This document shows positions 11,201 through 23,275 of a DNA stretch of 64,000 nt, piece by piece. Below the pieces are notes generated by a model. It was not told where the DNA came from. It saw only the letters and a program-made list of their open reading frames with translations, and ran no database searches. Source of the DNA: Graphiopsis chlorocephala. Lineage: Eukaryota; Ascomycota; Dothideomycetes; Cladosporiales; Cladosporiaceae. The position numbers and the translations under genes are program-made. Each line of letters starts with the position of its first letter. Within the stretch, counting starts at the first letter, position 1. The stretch is from NCBI GenBank assembly GCA_022828445.1, contig JAIZZJ010000002.1:1426001-1490000 (forward strand), in the 5' to 3' direction.

Positions 11201-14001
11201 TGAGTTAGCCTCTCTTCTCCGAACTACGTCCACAGAGGCCACAGACCCAGACGCACGCCATCCCCATGTCCGCAGATCACAACTGGTCGCTGCCACGACT
11301 CGCAATAGACTCTTGGAAGTCTGCAGCACGCGAGTCGTCAACATCACCACCACACGCAGCAGCCCTTGCTCCCATCTTCCGACTGGCTCGACTAGGCACA
11401 TGTGTGGTGTGCCACCTCTCGCGCCGCTCCTCCGCCAATGGGATGGGCATGCAAGCGGCCGATCACAGCGACCCTTGTCTGCGAGCGAATCTCGCAGCAA
11501 ACTGTGAAACGGCGCGGCCTGCCCCGCATCTCAAGTACCCACAACGTCGGGTCTCGACAAGAAGCCCTGCAGGCCGCCCTGGCGCTTCATTCGCAATGCA
11601 GCAGCTAATGTATGTACAGAGTGATCGAATCTCCAATCATCACGCATAGCCAGGGTTGCGATTCCATGCCATCGATAGTTGAGCCTGTCGCGCGGTTGTC
11701 GCGATAATGTCAACACAGCAACGCCGTGCGACCGTCGACTAAACGAGTCATTGTCACAATCCACTAACCATCACGTGGACATGCATTTTATCGGTGCGCA
11801 GGGCCAACACCGGACTATTTGCTGACGTAGTCGGATTTTTCGCCGGGAGCCTTGCTTTTGCAGTCTCTTCACACCTTGAGCCGAAGGAAGAGCTCGAACC
11901 TAGATTTTGCGCTATCTCTACACCGTTGCACATCCTGCTTGGCACCACCGAGAAAAGTGTGACAAGCGGACATCCTGCGACAGCTCGGGCCGTTTGACCC
12001 TGGTCGCTGAGAGAGAGAACGGCCTCCACAGCTCCCAGGGCTCTGTCACTAACTACTGCAGACAAGGATTGTATCTCAAATCATACTTTGAACCATCCTC
12101 GCAGGAAACGCACGTGAAACGTGCGTGCCGCGAGTTCAGGATGAACGCATGCCACAAGAGAAAAAAAATCACGAGTAATGTGGATCTTTGTCCTACCCAA
12201 CGCTTGGGCAAGTTTACTCGAATATCCCTTCCGACTACTGTACAATCCCCGGATAACATCCCCTTGTCTGCATGCATGCAAGCATCCACTCAATCATCGA
12301 TCGTGGGATGAGGATACAGCGTATGCAGAGTCGCTTGGCCTGCATCGATTGCTGCCCAGCGTGTTGTCACCGTTCACCACTATTGCAGCGGTCCGGCGAT
12401 CGCCTTTACAGACGGGCGGGCGGCGCGGTCGCACCGCTCTACTGGTAATTTATCCTGGTCGATAGATTCTCGCGATAATGATTTCATTAATGTAGACAGT
12501 GCTATGGTGCAAAAGTGCCCAGCGCTGAGAAGTCGCAGCAAAGCCGTTTCCTCGAGCGCGATAACCATTGTGATGCCGACTTCACACCCCCATAGACACA
12601 GCAACCAGCGCAATCCCTCCGCGTCCTCACGCGCATCTGCAAAAACAACGCTGACCACACATGTGCAAGTACTGTCATCAAGACCGCCCTCGACACCTTT
12701 CAGGCGTCGGCATGCCGAGGCGGTCCATCAAAGAACGACGACGCCCAAAAGCCAGCCGCCTCAGGTCCAGACCGTCGGGAAAACTACCATGTACTGAGCG
12801 CGCCACCTTCACCGCCAACTGCAAAAGCCCCAGCACCTGTACCACAGCACAAGGAATCCTGATCTCGATCTCGGTGCAACGCGTTGCATGCATGCACGTC
12901 AAGTAGAGATCACAGCCTACAGGCCCCCGCCCGACAGGCCTCTCTTCAAGTGCCCACTGATTGCTATTTGCTATGCCCCCCGCTACACTGCAGTCGGTAG
13001 CGGGCCGGGGCAACCGGGCGTGAAGGCCCGGCTGGGGTCAGATTGCATTGGCGTTCTGGCGTGAGGCGCAGGCTGCAGGCTCTCGCGGGCTGCAGTTCGC
13101 GTTAGAGCGAATGGTTTGGCATTTGCTTGTTCGAGCGAATGGGTGGATTTTTTTCGAGGAGCAAAGGGCGTGGGGTGGTGGGTACTTGGGAGGGTACACA
13201 CTGTAATTGGAATTGGGGAAAACATTATACGTCGCGCAAGTGTAAAAGTGTACGTGGGTTTTATATTAGGGTTCGTTTTCGTGGCGGCGCGCTTCATCTA
13301 TAGTTGATTGATTGAATGCGGAACTTGCGGTCGGCACAGCGAGACGATGTATTTCTGGAATGAATTGCGATCGTTCGGCATAATATATGTCCTTGTCTAT
13401 GGAGTTCGTTTGTGCGTTACCCTAATTCGGTCGAGTACGTTGCATTTTGTACATGTTGTCTCTCGGTGGCGAGAGCAGGAAAGACTACCGAGGCCGCGCG
13501 GTCATGATACTGAGTATTACTATGTATATGATCATGCAGGGCAACGATAGCAGCTAGGGCATCCGCTTGTCGCCTACCGAAACCAAATGTGCATGTACAG
13601 ACGTTGATTGAAGGGTAGTGTGCATTTCCCTAGCTTGTGAGGTCGGCTTCGAAATGTCGAGATAGCTGAGATACGTGCAAGTGACAACGTGAACCATCGA
13701 CAAATGTCAGCTGTGTCACAAAAGCCAGACAAGTCGCGACAGTCACCTTACTTCTCATGCCAGTATAATTAGCAGATAAATCGTGCAATTCCTGCCCATG
13801 TCATGGACCATAAGTCAGAGTGTAGGGTACGGGTTGGGGTTTCTTGGGCGAGCTTTTCTTCACCCAAAATTAAAGAGTGATCGGATGCAACGACTGAGAC
13901 ATGTTGAGTGTATATTTGGAGGTTGTTCAGATGATTGAGCCTGTATCGTGGCTGTAAGGATCCGATTCAGATGGTACCGCTGCCTTTTCAGATTCGTTGG
14001 T
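8288..14001. other. Long gene-poor region upstream of the flbD-like gene
   Basis: No convincing coding region in 5.7 kb. The longest frames are 100-170 codons (for example 9000-9512 plus), are rich in Arg/Ser/Cys, overlap antisense frames of similar length and have no domain features. Composition is moderately GC-rich from about 8700 to 12900 and more AT-rich from 13100. The left end must hold the flbD-like promoter and leader. The right end (13100-14001) lies downstream of the MFS transporter stop and may hold its 3' UTR. Small palindromic CATGCATG-type motifs occur near 12270-12290. No tRNA or repeat array was recognised. Confidence 0.6.
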
Positions 14002-15885
14002 CTAATCGACTCGGTAGTTCTTGAACTCCCTAGTCTTCACACTCCGTGCAAACATGACATCCAACTCCTCGTACGTCCTACCTTTGGTCTCAGGAACTCT
14101 GAACCATGCCCATACCAGTGAGATCAGAGAAAGCCCGCCAAAGAAGAACCCAATCTTGCCCCGACCATTGGCCTGATCCGGATTGATCAAATATGGAATC
14201 GCAACAGTCATGGCAATCGCAACCGTAGCCTGAGCAGCCGTTGCCAACGCAATCGTCTTGCTACGTACGCGTGTCGCGCTCGTCTCGCACATCAGAACGA
14301 AGCATACAGGTCCGATCGATATGTCGTATGTGAAGTTCCAAAGGAGCATGAGACTGCTTTGCGTCCAGGCTAAAGCGGGGCGAGCAGAGTAATTAGGCAC
14401 ACAATCGAGAATTCCGATGATTAACAGGAGTACGATGAGGGTGGAGAGACCGACATTGTAGATGCGACGACGGCCGAAATAGCTGAGCAAGACCCACGAG
14501 CAGCATGTGCCCAAGAAGCCGAGAGCGAGGAAGCCAACGCCCATGGCGAACGCGTGTGCTGTTGCAAGGCCTGCAAGTTCGAAGAAGTATGTCGCATAGC
14601 CGACGAGGTAGATGCCCGACAGGACTTGGATTGTGTAGACGCCGATACTGATTTCGGTGCGTCGTAAGTTAATGGGGTTGAAGCAATCCATGTACGTGCT
14701 GCCGGCTTCGAGGGCGTGCTCAAGCTTATCTGTCTCGATGATCATGGCGAGAGTAGGTTTTACGTCGACCGTTTTCGAAGCCAGATGGCGAAGAGAACGC
14801 TCAGCATCGTCCAAGCGCTCTTTCCGGACAAGCCACCAAGGAGACTCTGGCGCAAATGGCCACAAAACCAGGATGATAAGCGGCCAAACCCACTGTGCAG
14901 CGAATGGAGCTGAGTAGGCCCTGCAAAATCTAGGTTAGTATTACCATCATTAATAAAGCTTAGTCAAAGCCTGAGTTCCACATGATTCTATCTTCAATCG
15001 GGAGAATGAGAACCGGAGGAAACTTTTCTTAAGGCCATACATGGAATAGGAGTAAGACATACCAGTGTGAGTCGAGCTTCGATGTTCCGGCAATGACTCC
15101 ATTAGCTATCAGCTGGCCCGTCACAAAAGCAATATTCGTAACCGAAGTCAATATGCCTCTCAGTGCAATCGGGCAAACCTCAGAAGCGTAAGCCGGCGCA
15201 ACAACAACGTAAGTCCCGAGTATCTGCCATCAGTCAGCCAAAGCTCGCCGTTCAATCATATCAGAAGCAACGATACCAAACCACCAAGCAGTTCTCCAGC
15301 CAAAAGCACAGGTAAAGACCTCGCAAAGAACTGGATGAAAGTGAATCCCGAAGAGATGATGACACACGCCCCGAAAGTCTTCTTGCGGCCGAACCACTCC
15401 ATGGGATATGATGCACAGAAAGCACCAACGACTTGGCCGATTGGACTGCCCATGGAAAGGCCAGTCTGCCAGGGTGCTGATATGATCCATTCGCCGTTGT
15501 ATTGATACCCGAAGTCTCGTTGGAAAGCCGGCGTGGCGTATAGATTGCCTAGCAGTTGAGGATCAAAACTGTTGATAGTTAGGAAGTCGCTCACAATAAC
15601 CCATCACTTCAGCCTGGATGGCAAGACAACATACCTTGCCATGATGACCTAAGGAAGACGTCAGCTCATGTTAAACCAGCTTCCAGTGGTATTTATGCTT
15701 ACTCCAAGCGAGAAGTAAATCGACCACCCGACAGCAGTCGGGTAAAGCTTCACAGCCTCCAACAGAGACAGCGAATGCTCGCGCTCCGTCGCCTGACGAG
15801 CCTCATCGCCAGCAATGGCACCGATAGTCACATTGCCCGCTTTCACGAAATCCGAGCGTTCTTCTTCTTCCACACTGGCACCCAT
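14002..15885 (-). CDS. MFS sugar transporter, maltose/alpha-glucoside permease type, five exons
   Basis: Exons are complement(join(14002..14920, 15063..15223, 15277..15568, 15635..15648, 15703..15885)), giving 522 residues. Exon 2 is only 14 nt (encoding VIMA plus two bases). Every junction is GT...AG, with TACTAAC before exon 5. The order of sequence is MFS sugar-porter-like: a cytosolic N-terminus with EEEER, then SFDPQLLGNLYATPAFQRDF at the TM1-2 loop, MEWFGRKKTFG (the GR[KR] signature after TM2), and ASEVCPIALRG. These are followed by PESPWWLVRKERLDDAERSL (the PESPRWL-like motif), YFGRRR, and FRVPETKGRTYEELDVMF (the PETKG motif after TM12). It resembles the fungal MAL permease group, which imports maltose or other alpha-glucosides with protons, but the substrate cannot be read from sequence. 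It stands alone, with no glucosidase or MAL regulator nearby. Confidence 0.88.
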
Positions 15886-17031
15886 GGTGAATGACTGTGA
15901 GAGTTCCTGAGTCTGATCCGTATCCGTTTCAGACGTGATAACAGTGTTTGTCTGCGAGTCTCGTGGCTGTCGCTACCCAGTCAGCAGCAGCACAACCATT
16001 GGATCCGAAGAAGGAAACACCACGAACACCTACAGCAATATTCTCCCCAAAAGTACCGTACGAAGTCGTCGCAACAGAGCTACCACTACCACTCGGTGGG
16101 GTCATACTTCATAATATGCCAGCCAGCATCAGCAATCAATCACACGCACCTGCCGACTTCTGCCGGCGGACAAAAGCCGACGATAGATAGTAGCAGTAGA
16201 CAACCTTATCTCACCTCCACCCACACTCCCCTCGTATATTTTGCAGTAGTGCAGGTAACGGTAGCAGTCAGAAAACCAACTTATCAAGGCAAAAGGACCA
16301 ATAGCGAAAGCGCAAGGTTGCCAGGGATGGCGATACACTCCTACGGCTGTGGATATGCTTGTCCATGAGCCAAGCTCTCAGCCCCGCTTTGGCGGAGGGA
16401 GCTTGTTCAGATGGGGATTGGAGAGGCAGATAGAGGGAAAGCCGAGGGTACCTAGATGGAGAGAGGGAAGATAGGCGATAGAGGGAAGATTACAATCGAT
16501 TGGTTAGAGGACTCGCCGTGCGATGTGTGATTAGCGATAGAGTCAGTGTCTTGGTCAATTGTCTCTAAGGATACGTATGGCAAGCGAGCGATGCGATGCT
16601 TCAAGTGCCCGAAGACAGCCACGATATGGGACTCTTGCGAGCATGCCCCAGAAGCAGTAACAGGTCACGAGACGAGAAGAAAGTGAAGTGAAGCCAGTCA
16701 ATCAATCAATCTCACATCAATTGCTGAAAGCAAATCGGTATATGACACTTCGAAGCCCATCTCATTTATCCAGAAGGCTCGCCAATCTTTCCCTTCCAGA
16801 GAGTCAGTTACCCTCAAAAATTCCTGCCTGCAATCTCGTGTCATGGGAATCAAAAGCGCGAGTGAACAAAAAGTCTCCCATTCCAATAAATGGAGAATTG
16901 AGGGAGATAATGCTCGAAGAAAAGAAGAAGAAAATGCCCAGAACTAGCCGCCCAATTCCGCTGGCGGCGCGATGCGAATGCATATGTCATGCAACATCAT
17001 TAAGGGACACAGCCCTATGCAATGCGAAACC
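15886..17031. other. Intergenic region between MFS transporter and LIM-RhoGAP
   Basis: Contains the promoter of the MFS transporter (left part) and the 3' UTR of the LIM-RhoGAP gene (right part). A purine-rich tract with repeated AGATAGAGGGAA-like words spans about 16410-16495, which is pyrimidine-rich on the transporter's coding strand and could be a promoter element. Frames here are short and low-complexity. No gene is supported. Confidence 0.6.
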
Positions 17032-20000
17032 TCACTCGTCGTCGTCATCGTCTTCACCAAATACGGCATCACCCAGCTCCAGCAGCGCCTGCACTGCGGT
17101 GCGTTGCGCGAGCATATCGCTCATCTCCCTCTCGATGCTGCTGGGCCGCATGATGGTAGGAGCGAAGACGACGGCAAGGTTGAGAGAAGTCATGAGGTTC
17201 TTGTCCTGCATGCTCATGACGCGGCGCAAGTGCTGGCACAAGTACTCGAGACAGTTGCGGTGGTGCTCAGGAAGATCGTTAACGGCGCTGCGAAGCGCAA
17301 GAGTCTGCTTCTCCACCCTGCTGTTGGCAGCAGAGTTGTTCTCACCGTCAGAGGCGCCGATGTTAGACAGCTGGCCAGCTTCGAGGAGAGAGTCGTAGAC
17401 GTCGTAAGTGATCAGGGGCGTAGGCAGTTTGCGGAAGTACTGTTTGAGGGCACTTGTGACGGCGTGGATGTCGAGATCTGGGTCGGAGATATCGTAGCTG
17501 TTGTACTCCTTTTCGAAGCCGGCTTGGATGGTTTTCACTTGCCCGCTGCCACCAGATTTGCGGTAGACACCTTCCATGTCCATGCCGCGCTCCTCGACTT
17601 CTTCGATGCAACGGCTGACAATGGCAGGAATGAGGCGTTTTTCGAACTCGCAACGTAGCTCGAGGTCGGTGCCAAAAAGAACTGTTTTCGATGTTAGTAT
17701 TACACTTGGAAAAGTCGTATCGTAACAATCAGTGATCAACTTACCAGAAGGATCGTTGGACGGCGCAACAAGGTTTGTTGTGCTGTTGCTCTTCATGCTG
17801 CCAGCCTGTCCGTTCTTCAAACCACCGTTCTTCTGTCCGAAGAATCCGAAACCTGCACCACCAGGACCGGGTGCACTTTGCTTAGAACTGAAAGAGCCCG
17901 CTTCGCCTCCACCGACTGCTTGCTGGGTCATGCCGTAAGGCGTTCCAATCTCAAGGCCTTCTCTTGTTTGCACACGCTCACCTGCGAACGCGCCCTTGAG
18001 ACCCTTTGTCACATTCTTGGCCATTTTCTCGCCTCCCTTGCGCCAGTTGAACTTCTTCGGTTGTCCCTTGCGGATGTTGACGACCTGAGGTGCCGTGAGA
18101 ACAGTCGCCGGTTCGGCCTCGGTCTCATGTAGGAGGTGTGGCATGGAGCCATCTGTGTGCACAAGGTTGAGATTGCGCACCTCGTCTTGCTTTTCTCCCT
18201 TGGTCCCAGAATTGTATATACCTAGGCCGTTCGCGCCACCATTCTTGCCGGAGTCGTTGCCACGGTTTGACTTGTACGTGCCTTGAATATTTTGTAGCAA
18301 GCTGTTGTTCAATTCCAGCAGCTGTGCGTTCTTGCTCGACAAGGACTCGTATTCTTGGAAGCCTCTGTCCTTCATCTGAATCAGGTTGCCGATCTCGTCC
18401 GTGAGCTCAGTTCGCTTGCGTATGAGGTCTTCGATTTGGCCTCCCATATGATCCTTGAGCTTTTGAAGCGAATCTGAGAGGTCGCGGAAGATGGATTCTT
18501 GCAGCGCCGGTAGATCCAGTGGCTGGTTCTTGTCCTTGACCTTACCGAGGTGGTCTGTCATGACTTCCAGCTCTCTCACAACCATCTCTCGCTGGGTGTC
18601 AAGGAATGCCATCGTGGTGCGCTTCTCACGCAGCTCACTGTTCACTTGCTTGATATCAGATGATCCGCTGACCCGCTCTTCAAGCATGTTATTCTGCGTC
18701 TCGAGCTCCGCAATCTTGGCTTGCGCACGTCGTAACGCTGCTCGCATTGAGTCCGGAGTATCCTTGGAAGAGGGTGAGCCCATGATGGGGCTGCTTATCA
18801 TCATTGGTGTAGTCAAAGTGGGCTCGATCGGAGCTCCGTTTTTGGGCACTCCACGGTCACTGAAGCTGCGACCGTGCTTGACAGCGTTGGACACACGTCG
18901 CAGCATCGAGGCTTCACCTCTATCGCCTTGCGATTTGTCACCGCGCATGATCCTCGCCATTTCTTCCTCCATGGAGAATGCACCATCTGTACTATGCTTG
19001 GGCAGACCAGCACTGCGCAACGCGGGCGAGAGCTGGCCTTCGGATCTGGTGTCGGTACTGTATTGTGTGCTGCTGACAGACTCTTGTCCTCGGTGACGCT
19101 CAGCCGGAGGCGGAGGTGGCGGCACTCGTGGTGTAACGAAGTCGCCAGTGCTGCTAACCGATTTGCCTGGTGCCGACGGACGGCTGCTTGCTCGAGGCGG
19201 TACTGCATCGAAGCTGCTCCGGACAGGAGGAGATTCTAGTCCCTTACGTCCATTGTCGCGAGAGATAATGCTCTGCGCATCGACGAACGAGCTATGTATG
19301 GAGGACGCACTTTCCTGGCGGCCATGTGACGGCTTGAGCGAGGTTGCAAGAGTGGTTGGGGTAGGCGGTTCTGGTGACGAGCGGATTGAGCTCGGCTTGA
19401 GGGAAGACGCAGCGAGCGAATCGCCACGGGCTGGTCTGTCCGGAAATCTTGATAGTGAGGCTGCTTGCGCTGAAGGATGGCCCTCCTTTCGCCTGGGATC
19501 GTCAAACGGATTCACACCTGACTGCGGCGATTCTGCAGATACTGGCGATTTAGAGAGAGTCCTGTGCAGTTCGCGGCTCTTATCCTCAGCATCGATTGGC
19601 GACACCAAGCTTGGTGACTTGTTCTCCTTGTCCAGATCACTTCGGGAGCTAGATTTTTTCGCCTTAGGTACTTCTTGAAGCTTGAATCCCTCGCTCCGTC
19701 CAAGCGTGAAAGAGCTGGTATCGAGAGTTGTCATCTTCGGTCGTTCCGGCCGCTCTTGAGCACCACCTATTGCGGGAGAAGCAGAAGAAGTGGGCGTGCT
19801 CTGGCCAGAGGTAAGGCGTTTAGGTACGCGACCCTTCTCTTGATAGGCAATGTGTGGACTGGCTTTGGGCGCACCCGCAGACGGAGGCGCCACATTTTCG
19901 CGCTCCGTGGATTCTGATCTTGAAGATGGCGGCCGGTCTTCGCGCAAGACGTCTCTATGCGCCTTCGAGGGAGGCCTGCCCGTGAAGTAGTCTCGTGGTG

Positions 20001-21054
20001 GCGGAGGATCGATTGGCGACACTTCATTCGCTTGTGGGACTCGCTTTCGTGGAATGACCGACGGACGTCGCGCGGGGTTGGGGTCGAAAGCCATTGGGAG
20101 GAAGCCCTCGTTCTCATCATTGTCTGAGATGGAGGACATGCGCGAGCGGCTGCCTTCTTTGTATGTACTCGCCGGCAGTGTTTGAGCGTCTGAAGAGAAG
20201 TGTGTCAGCCATATTCAGGTACCGTTTCAGCCACTGAGCGCATGTGAACCCACCTCTGCGCATCTCGTCCGACATGGGCGAGACATCTCTCTTGAAATTG
20301 CTCATGGGCGCATCTTTTTCAGAGCGCAAGGTCCTCTGCGCCGACGATCGGCCTCCAGGTGTGCCCGAGTACTGGTCCACGGGTGGCGTCTCTCCCTCAG
20401 GGGAGAAGGCGCTCTCGGTGGCAGCACCGGGTGGCAGTGAGGGGAGAGCCTTTTCTACCGTTGTTGATGTTGTTGTTGATCCAGGCCCACTTGTCCCGCC
20501 TGTGACCGACCGCGTCCCTTTTGCTTTCTTCCGCCGTCTTGCCATTAAGCTTTCGTGACAGCTCATGCAGAAGATGCCCTGTGAGGTGCGCGCATAACGC
20601 AAATTCTCGATCTTCCTCTTGCAGTTGCGACATCTGAAGCAGCTGGCGCAAAAGGCCTGATCGCCGGTCAAGATGGCCAGATCTTCGATCTTGTTGCCGC
20701 ACGCATTGCAGCTGTACGTGCAGTTGTTGCAAATGAGGGAGCCGTCGCCGAGCAGGAGCAGGTTGGCGTCGGAGTCGAGCAGAGTGCCGCATGTGTTACA
20801 GCGGAAACAGTCGATGTGCCATCGATTACCGGCTGTGAAGAAGTTAGAGGGATAAGTTGACGCAAGTTGGTCGGCGCTGCAGAACATACCAAGCTCGAAG
20901 GCTTTGCCCTCCTCCAATATCTGCGCAACAGGGCAGGTCAGTAATCGTGCCCTATGTACGATGCGACCGTGACAATGCATACCTCGCCGCAGCCCTTGCA
21001 TGGGTAGACGGCATCCTCGCCGTCCATGGGCGATTCGGGCGCGGGTGACTCCAT
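17032..21054 (-). CDS. RGA1: LIM-domain Rho GTPase-activating protein (RGA1/RGA2 type), five exons
   Basis: Exons are complement(join(17032..17681, 17745..20189, 20254..20832, 20890..20920, 20983..21054)), giving 1258 residues with all phases consistent. Two LIM zinc fingers open the protein. LIM1 has C19-C22, H40, C43, C46-C49 and C69-C72. LIM2 has C76-C79, C96-C99, C102-C105 and C123-C126. A long Ser/Pro/Arg-rich disordered stretch (about 135-650) and a coiled coil (AALRRAQAKIAELETQNNML onward) follow. The RhoGAP domain fills the C-terminus, with the catalytic arginine finger R1083 in MEGVYRKSG. The tail ends in an acidic DDDDDE run. Yeast Rga1/Rga2 share this architecture and act on Cdc42 at polarity sites. 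The target here is inferred. The last intron (17682-17744) is 63 nt with no in-frame stop, so unspliced reading would add 21 residues inside the GAP domain. The GTAAGT donor and ACTAAC branch point argue for splicing. Confidence 0.88.
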
Positions 21055-23275
21055 GGCTGGATGTGTCGTGTGTGCGGGTGGATGGCTGCTTCTCCAAGCA
21101 GTGACAAGGCCTCCCGGCGCGCCTCAGACGGACATGCAGAGGCAGCGCTCGCCCGATATGTGTGGTCCGATTTTTGTGGTGGTGGTGAGGAGGGTCGACG
21201 ACAGATGCGCAGGCAGCACCACGCGAGGTGTCGTGGTGGTGTTGGCGGTGCTGGTGTTGAGTCGGAGATGCCAGTAGTAAGGCGGGTGGTGGTGGTATGC
21301 TTGAGCAGCCGGCCCTGAGGAGACAGACAGTGCGGCAGAGAGCTCTAGCGCCTAACTTACAGTGCGCCGATCTCACCAGAGCCAGAGCCCCAAGTTCGGT
21401 GACGAAGACGCCACCTCTTTGATTACAACGTGCAATGTGCCCATTCTGTTAATTGTGACCATACAACACCCGGAATTGCTATATGTACTTATCATGTCGG
21501 CGCCATCTAGCTACAATCTCGCGCCAATCTGGGAATTGCAGCTCGCAGTGGGACAAGAGGCTGCTGAGGTGCATACCTGTTCTGCTACCAAGACCTCCGT
21601 ACAGTATCAACGGTACACTAGCCACTCGTCTGCACACCACGCCCGCTCCCCTTAGACAGCAGCGACTCGGTACGCTGCCATGAAGAGTCCTCGCCTGTAC
21701 CCACGATCACCACCTGGTAATCACCTATGTCCAGCCTCTCCCTCTTCTCTCCTCCTCCCTTCTCTCCAAGCCCGTAATTACACCCATGATCCATCGCTAT
21801 CACAGCGCCACGCGGCTGATCACCTTCTACCGCGTACGCACACGTGAGCTCACGTCTCCTTGTTCCTATCTAAAAGTCCTCGCGTCCTCTCTTCCTTCAC
21901 TCACTCTATATTAATCCCTGCAGGCATCGCTGATGACACACAAACACCCCTGCCCGACCTGAAACACCAACCCGCCTCACGCTCACATTAATGCCTGCAT
22001 AGCACGCAACTGTATCATCACAATTGTTATTATCACCCTCATTGATGCTACGTTTCTTCTTCATCGCCCACGCAATCCTTCTGCCCTACCCTGCTCTGCT
22101 CGTGAGACGTCCACATTCATCCACGCGCCGTAGCCGCGCATCGAACCCTTCCCTCTCCATCATCACACGATCAACTTCCACCCCAGTTCCCGTCCCACCA
22201 TGTCATCCTCGTGGCCTTTCTCCAGCACACCCGCACCTCGCACGAGGAAGCATGGCGAAAGATGCAGTGCCAACCCGGCTTCCCAGCTCTGAAACTCCCG
22301 ACTTGTCTGGCTCCGCTGTTCCAGCAGTAGTGGGTAACAGTAGCAGTCAACAGTTCTGTAAGAAAACCAGCCCAACCCAGAACGAACCACATCATCCCTC
22401 CCAAAACCAAAGAGCCAAACCTCGGACAGTGTTCGTTCTGGTCTCTACTGTTTCACGCAAACGCGCCGTGCGAGTCGCGGTTCGCTCGTTCCTCAATTCG
22501 AGACAAGCGAGGTGGCAGGGCTCGCAGGGCAAGGTAAACCAGCCAGGTTCTAGACAGCCCGGCACTTGCTCGCGCAAGCAAGAAAACGACATGAGGCACA
22601 ACGGGCATAAACGATCATGGAAAGGGTGTGGCTTGACGGTCAAACCGTTGCCTCGAAATCGGAGCCTCGAGCCTGCTGCTGGCTCGAGCGTGGTGCTCAA
22701 GGGGTCCTGTTCAGCAGAATACAGCAATGACCATTGAACCCTTACCCTGAACCCGTCGGGTGGTTGCACCGTTGGGTGGTGTGTGGTGTGTGGTGTCTCA
22801 GTGCACCCTTGAAGTTATTAATGTCGTTTGATGGCTCGTTTTGACGTTAATCTATCTCTTGCATGTGGCTTGATTAGCAGGTTGATCAAAACCGCTTGGA
22901 GTTCGTGGACCGGCTGGGGAAGTTTCTATTCTTTTCTCGGCAAGTAGCTTTTGTGCTGAAAAGAGATGAGGAGAGGAGACTTTGCGTATCTATTTAAGGC
23001 TGCCACGATCTGGCATCTGTAGTGAACGGTTGTTCGCAGAGACTGTGATTGGGTCGGATATAGAGAGACGTTGTGCCATGTTCTAAAGATATCCACGTCC
23101 ATGCAAGCAAGAATCTCCACGTAACGGCTTCATCAAAGGCACCAGGTGCGAAGGCGTGAGCGACATGTTGTACACTTTGAACAGAACAGCAGAACTTTGA
23201 ACACAATTCGTACCGATCAGATGTACATGTATGGAACAAATAAAAATACCATATTACACGAAATCTTCTATCTAG
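21055..23275. other. Intergenic region, weak open frame only
   Basis: Holds the LIM-RhoGAP promoter and leader (left) and the BMS1 3' UTR (right). Pyrimidine-rich DNA with a CT-rich, initiator-like stretch at about 21880-21925 precedes the open frame at 22045-22737, described separately. Between 22745 and 22800 a GGTTG/GTGTGGTGT-rich simple sequence occurs. No RNA gene was recognised. Confidence 0.5.
22045..22737 (+). CDS. Unsupported open frame, 230 residues, unknown
   Basis: The first ATG of this frame is at 22045. The product begins hydrophobic (MLRFFFIAHAILLPYPALLV), which resembles a signal peptide, and then becomes Ser/Pro/Arg-rich and low in structure. Upstream DNA is CT-rich with a TATATTAA, as in fungal promoters. 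Against it, the antisense frames are also open (75-125 codons), codon choice looks random, and no family is recognised. I keep it only as a possible gene. An alternative is a long 5' leader or a noncoding transcript. Confidence 0.15.
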   Translation: MLRFFFIAHAILLPYPALLVRRPHSSTRRSRASNPSLSIITRSTSTPVPVPPCHPRGLSPAHPHLARGSMAKDAVPTRLPSSETPDLSGSAVPAVVGNSSSQQFCKKTSPTQNEPHHPSQNQRAKPRTVFVLVSTVSRKRAVRVAVRSFLNSRQARWQGSQGKVNQPGSRQPGTCSRKQENDMRHNGHKRSWKGCGLTVKPLPRNRSLEPAAGSSVVLKGSCSAEYSNDH

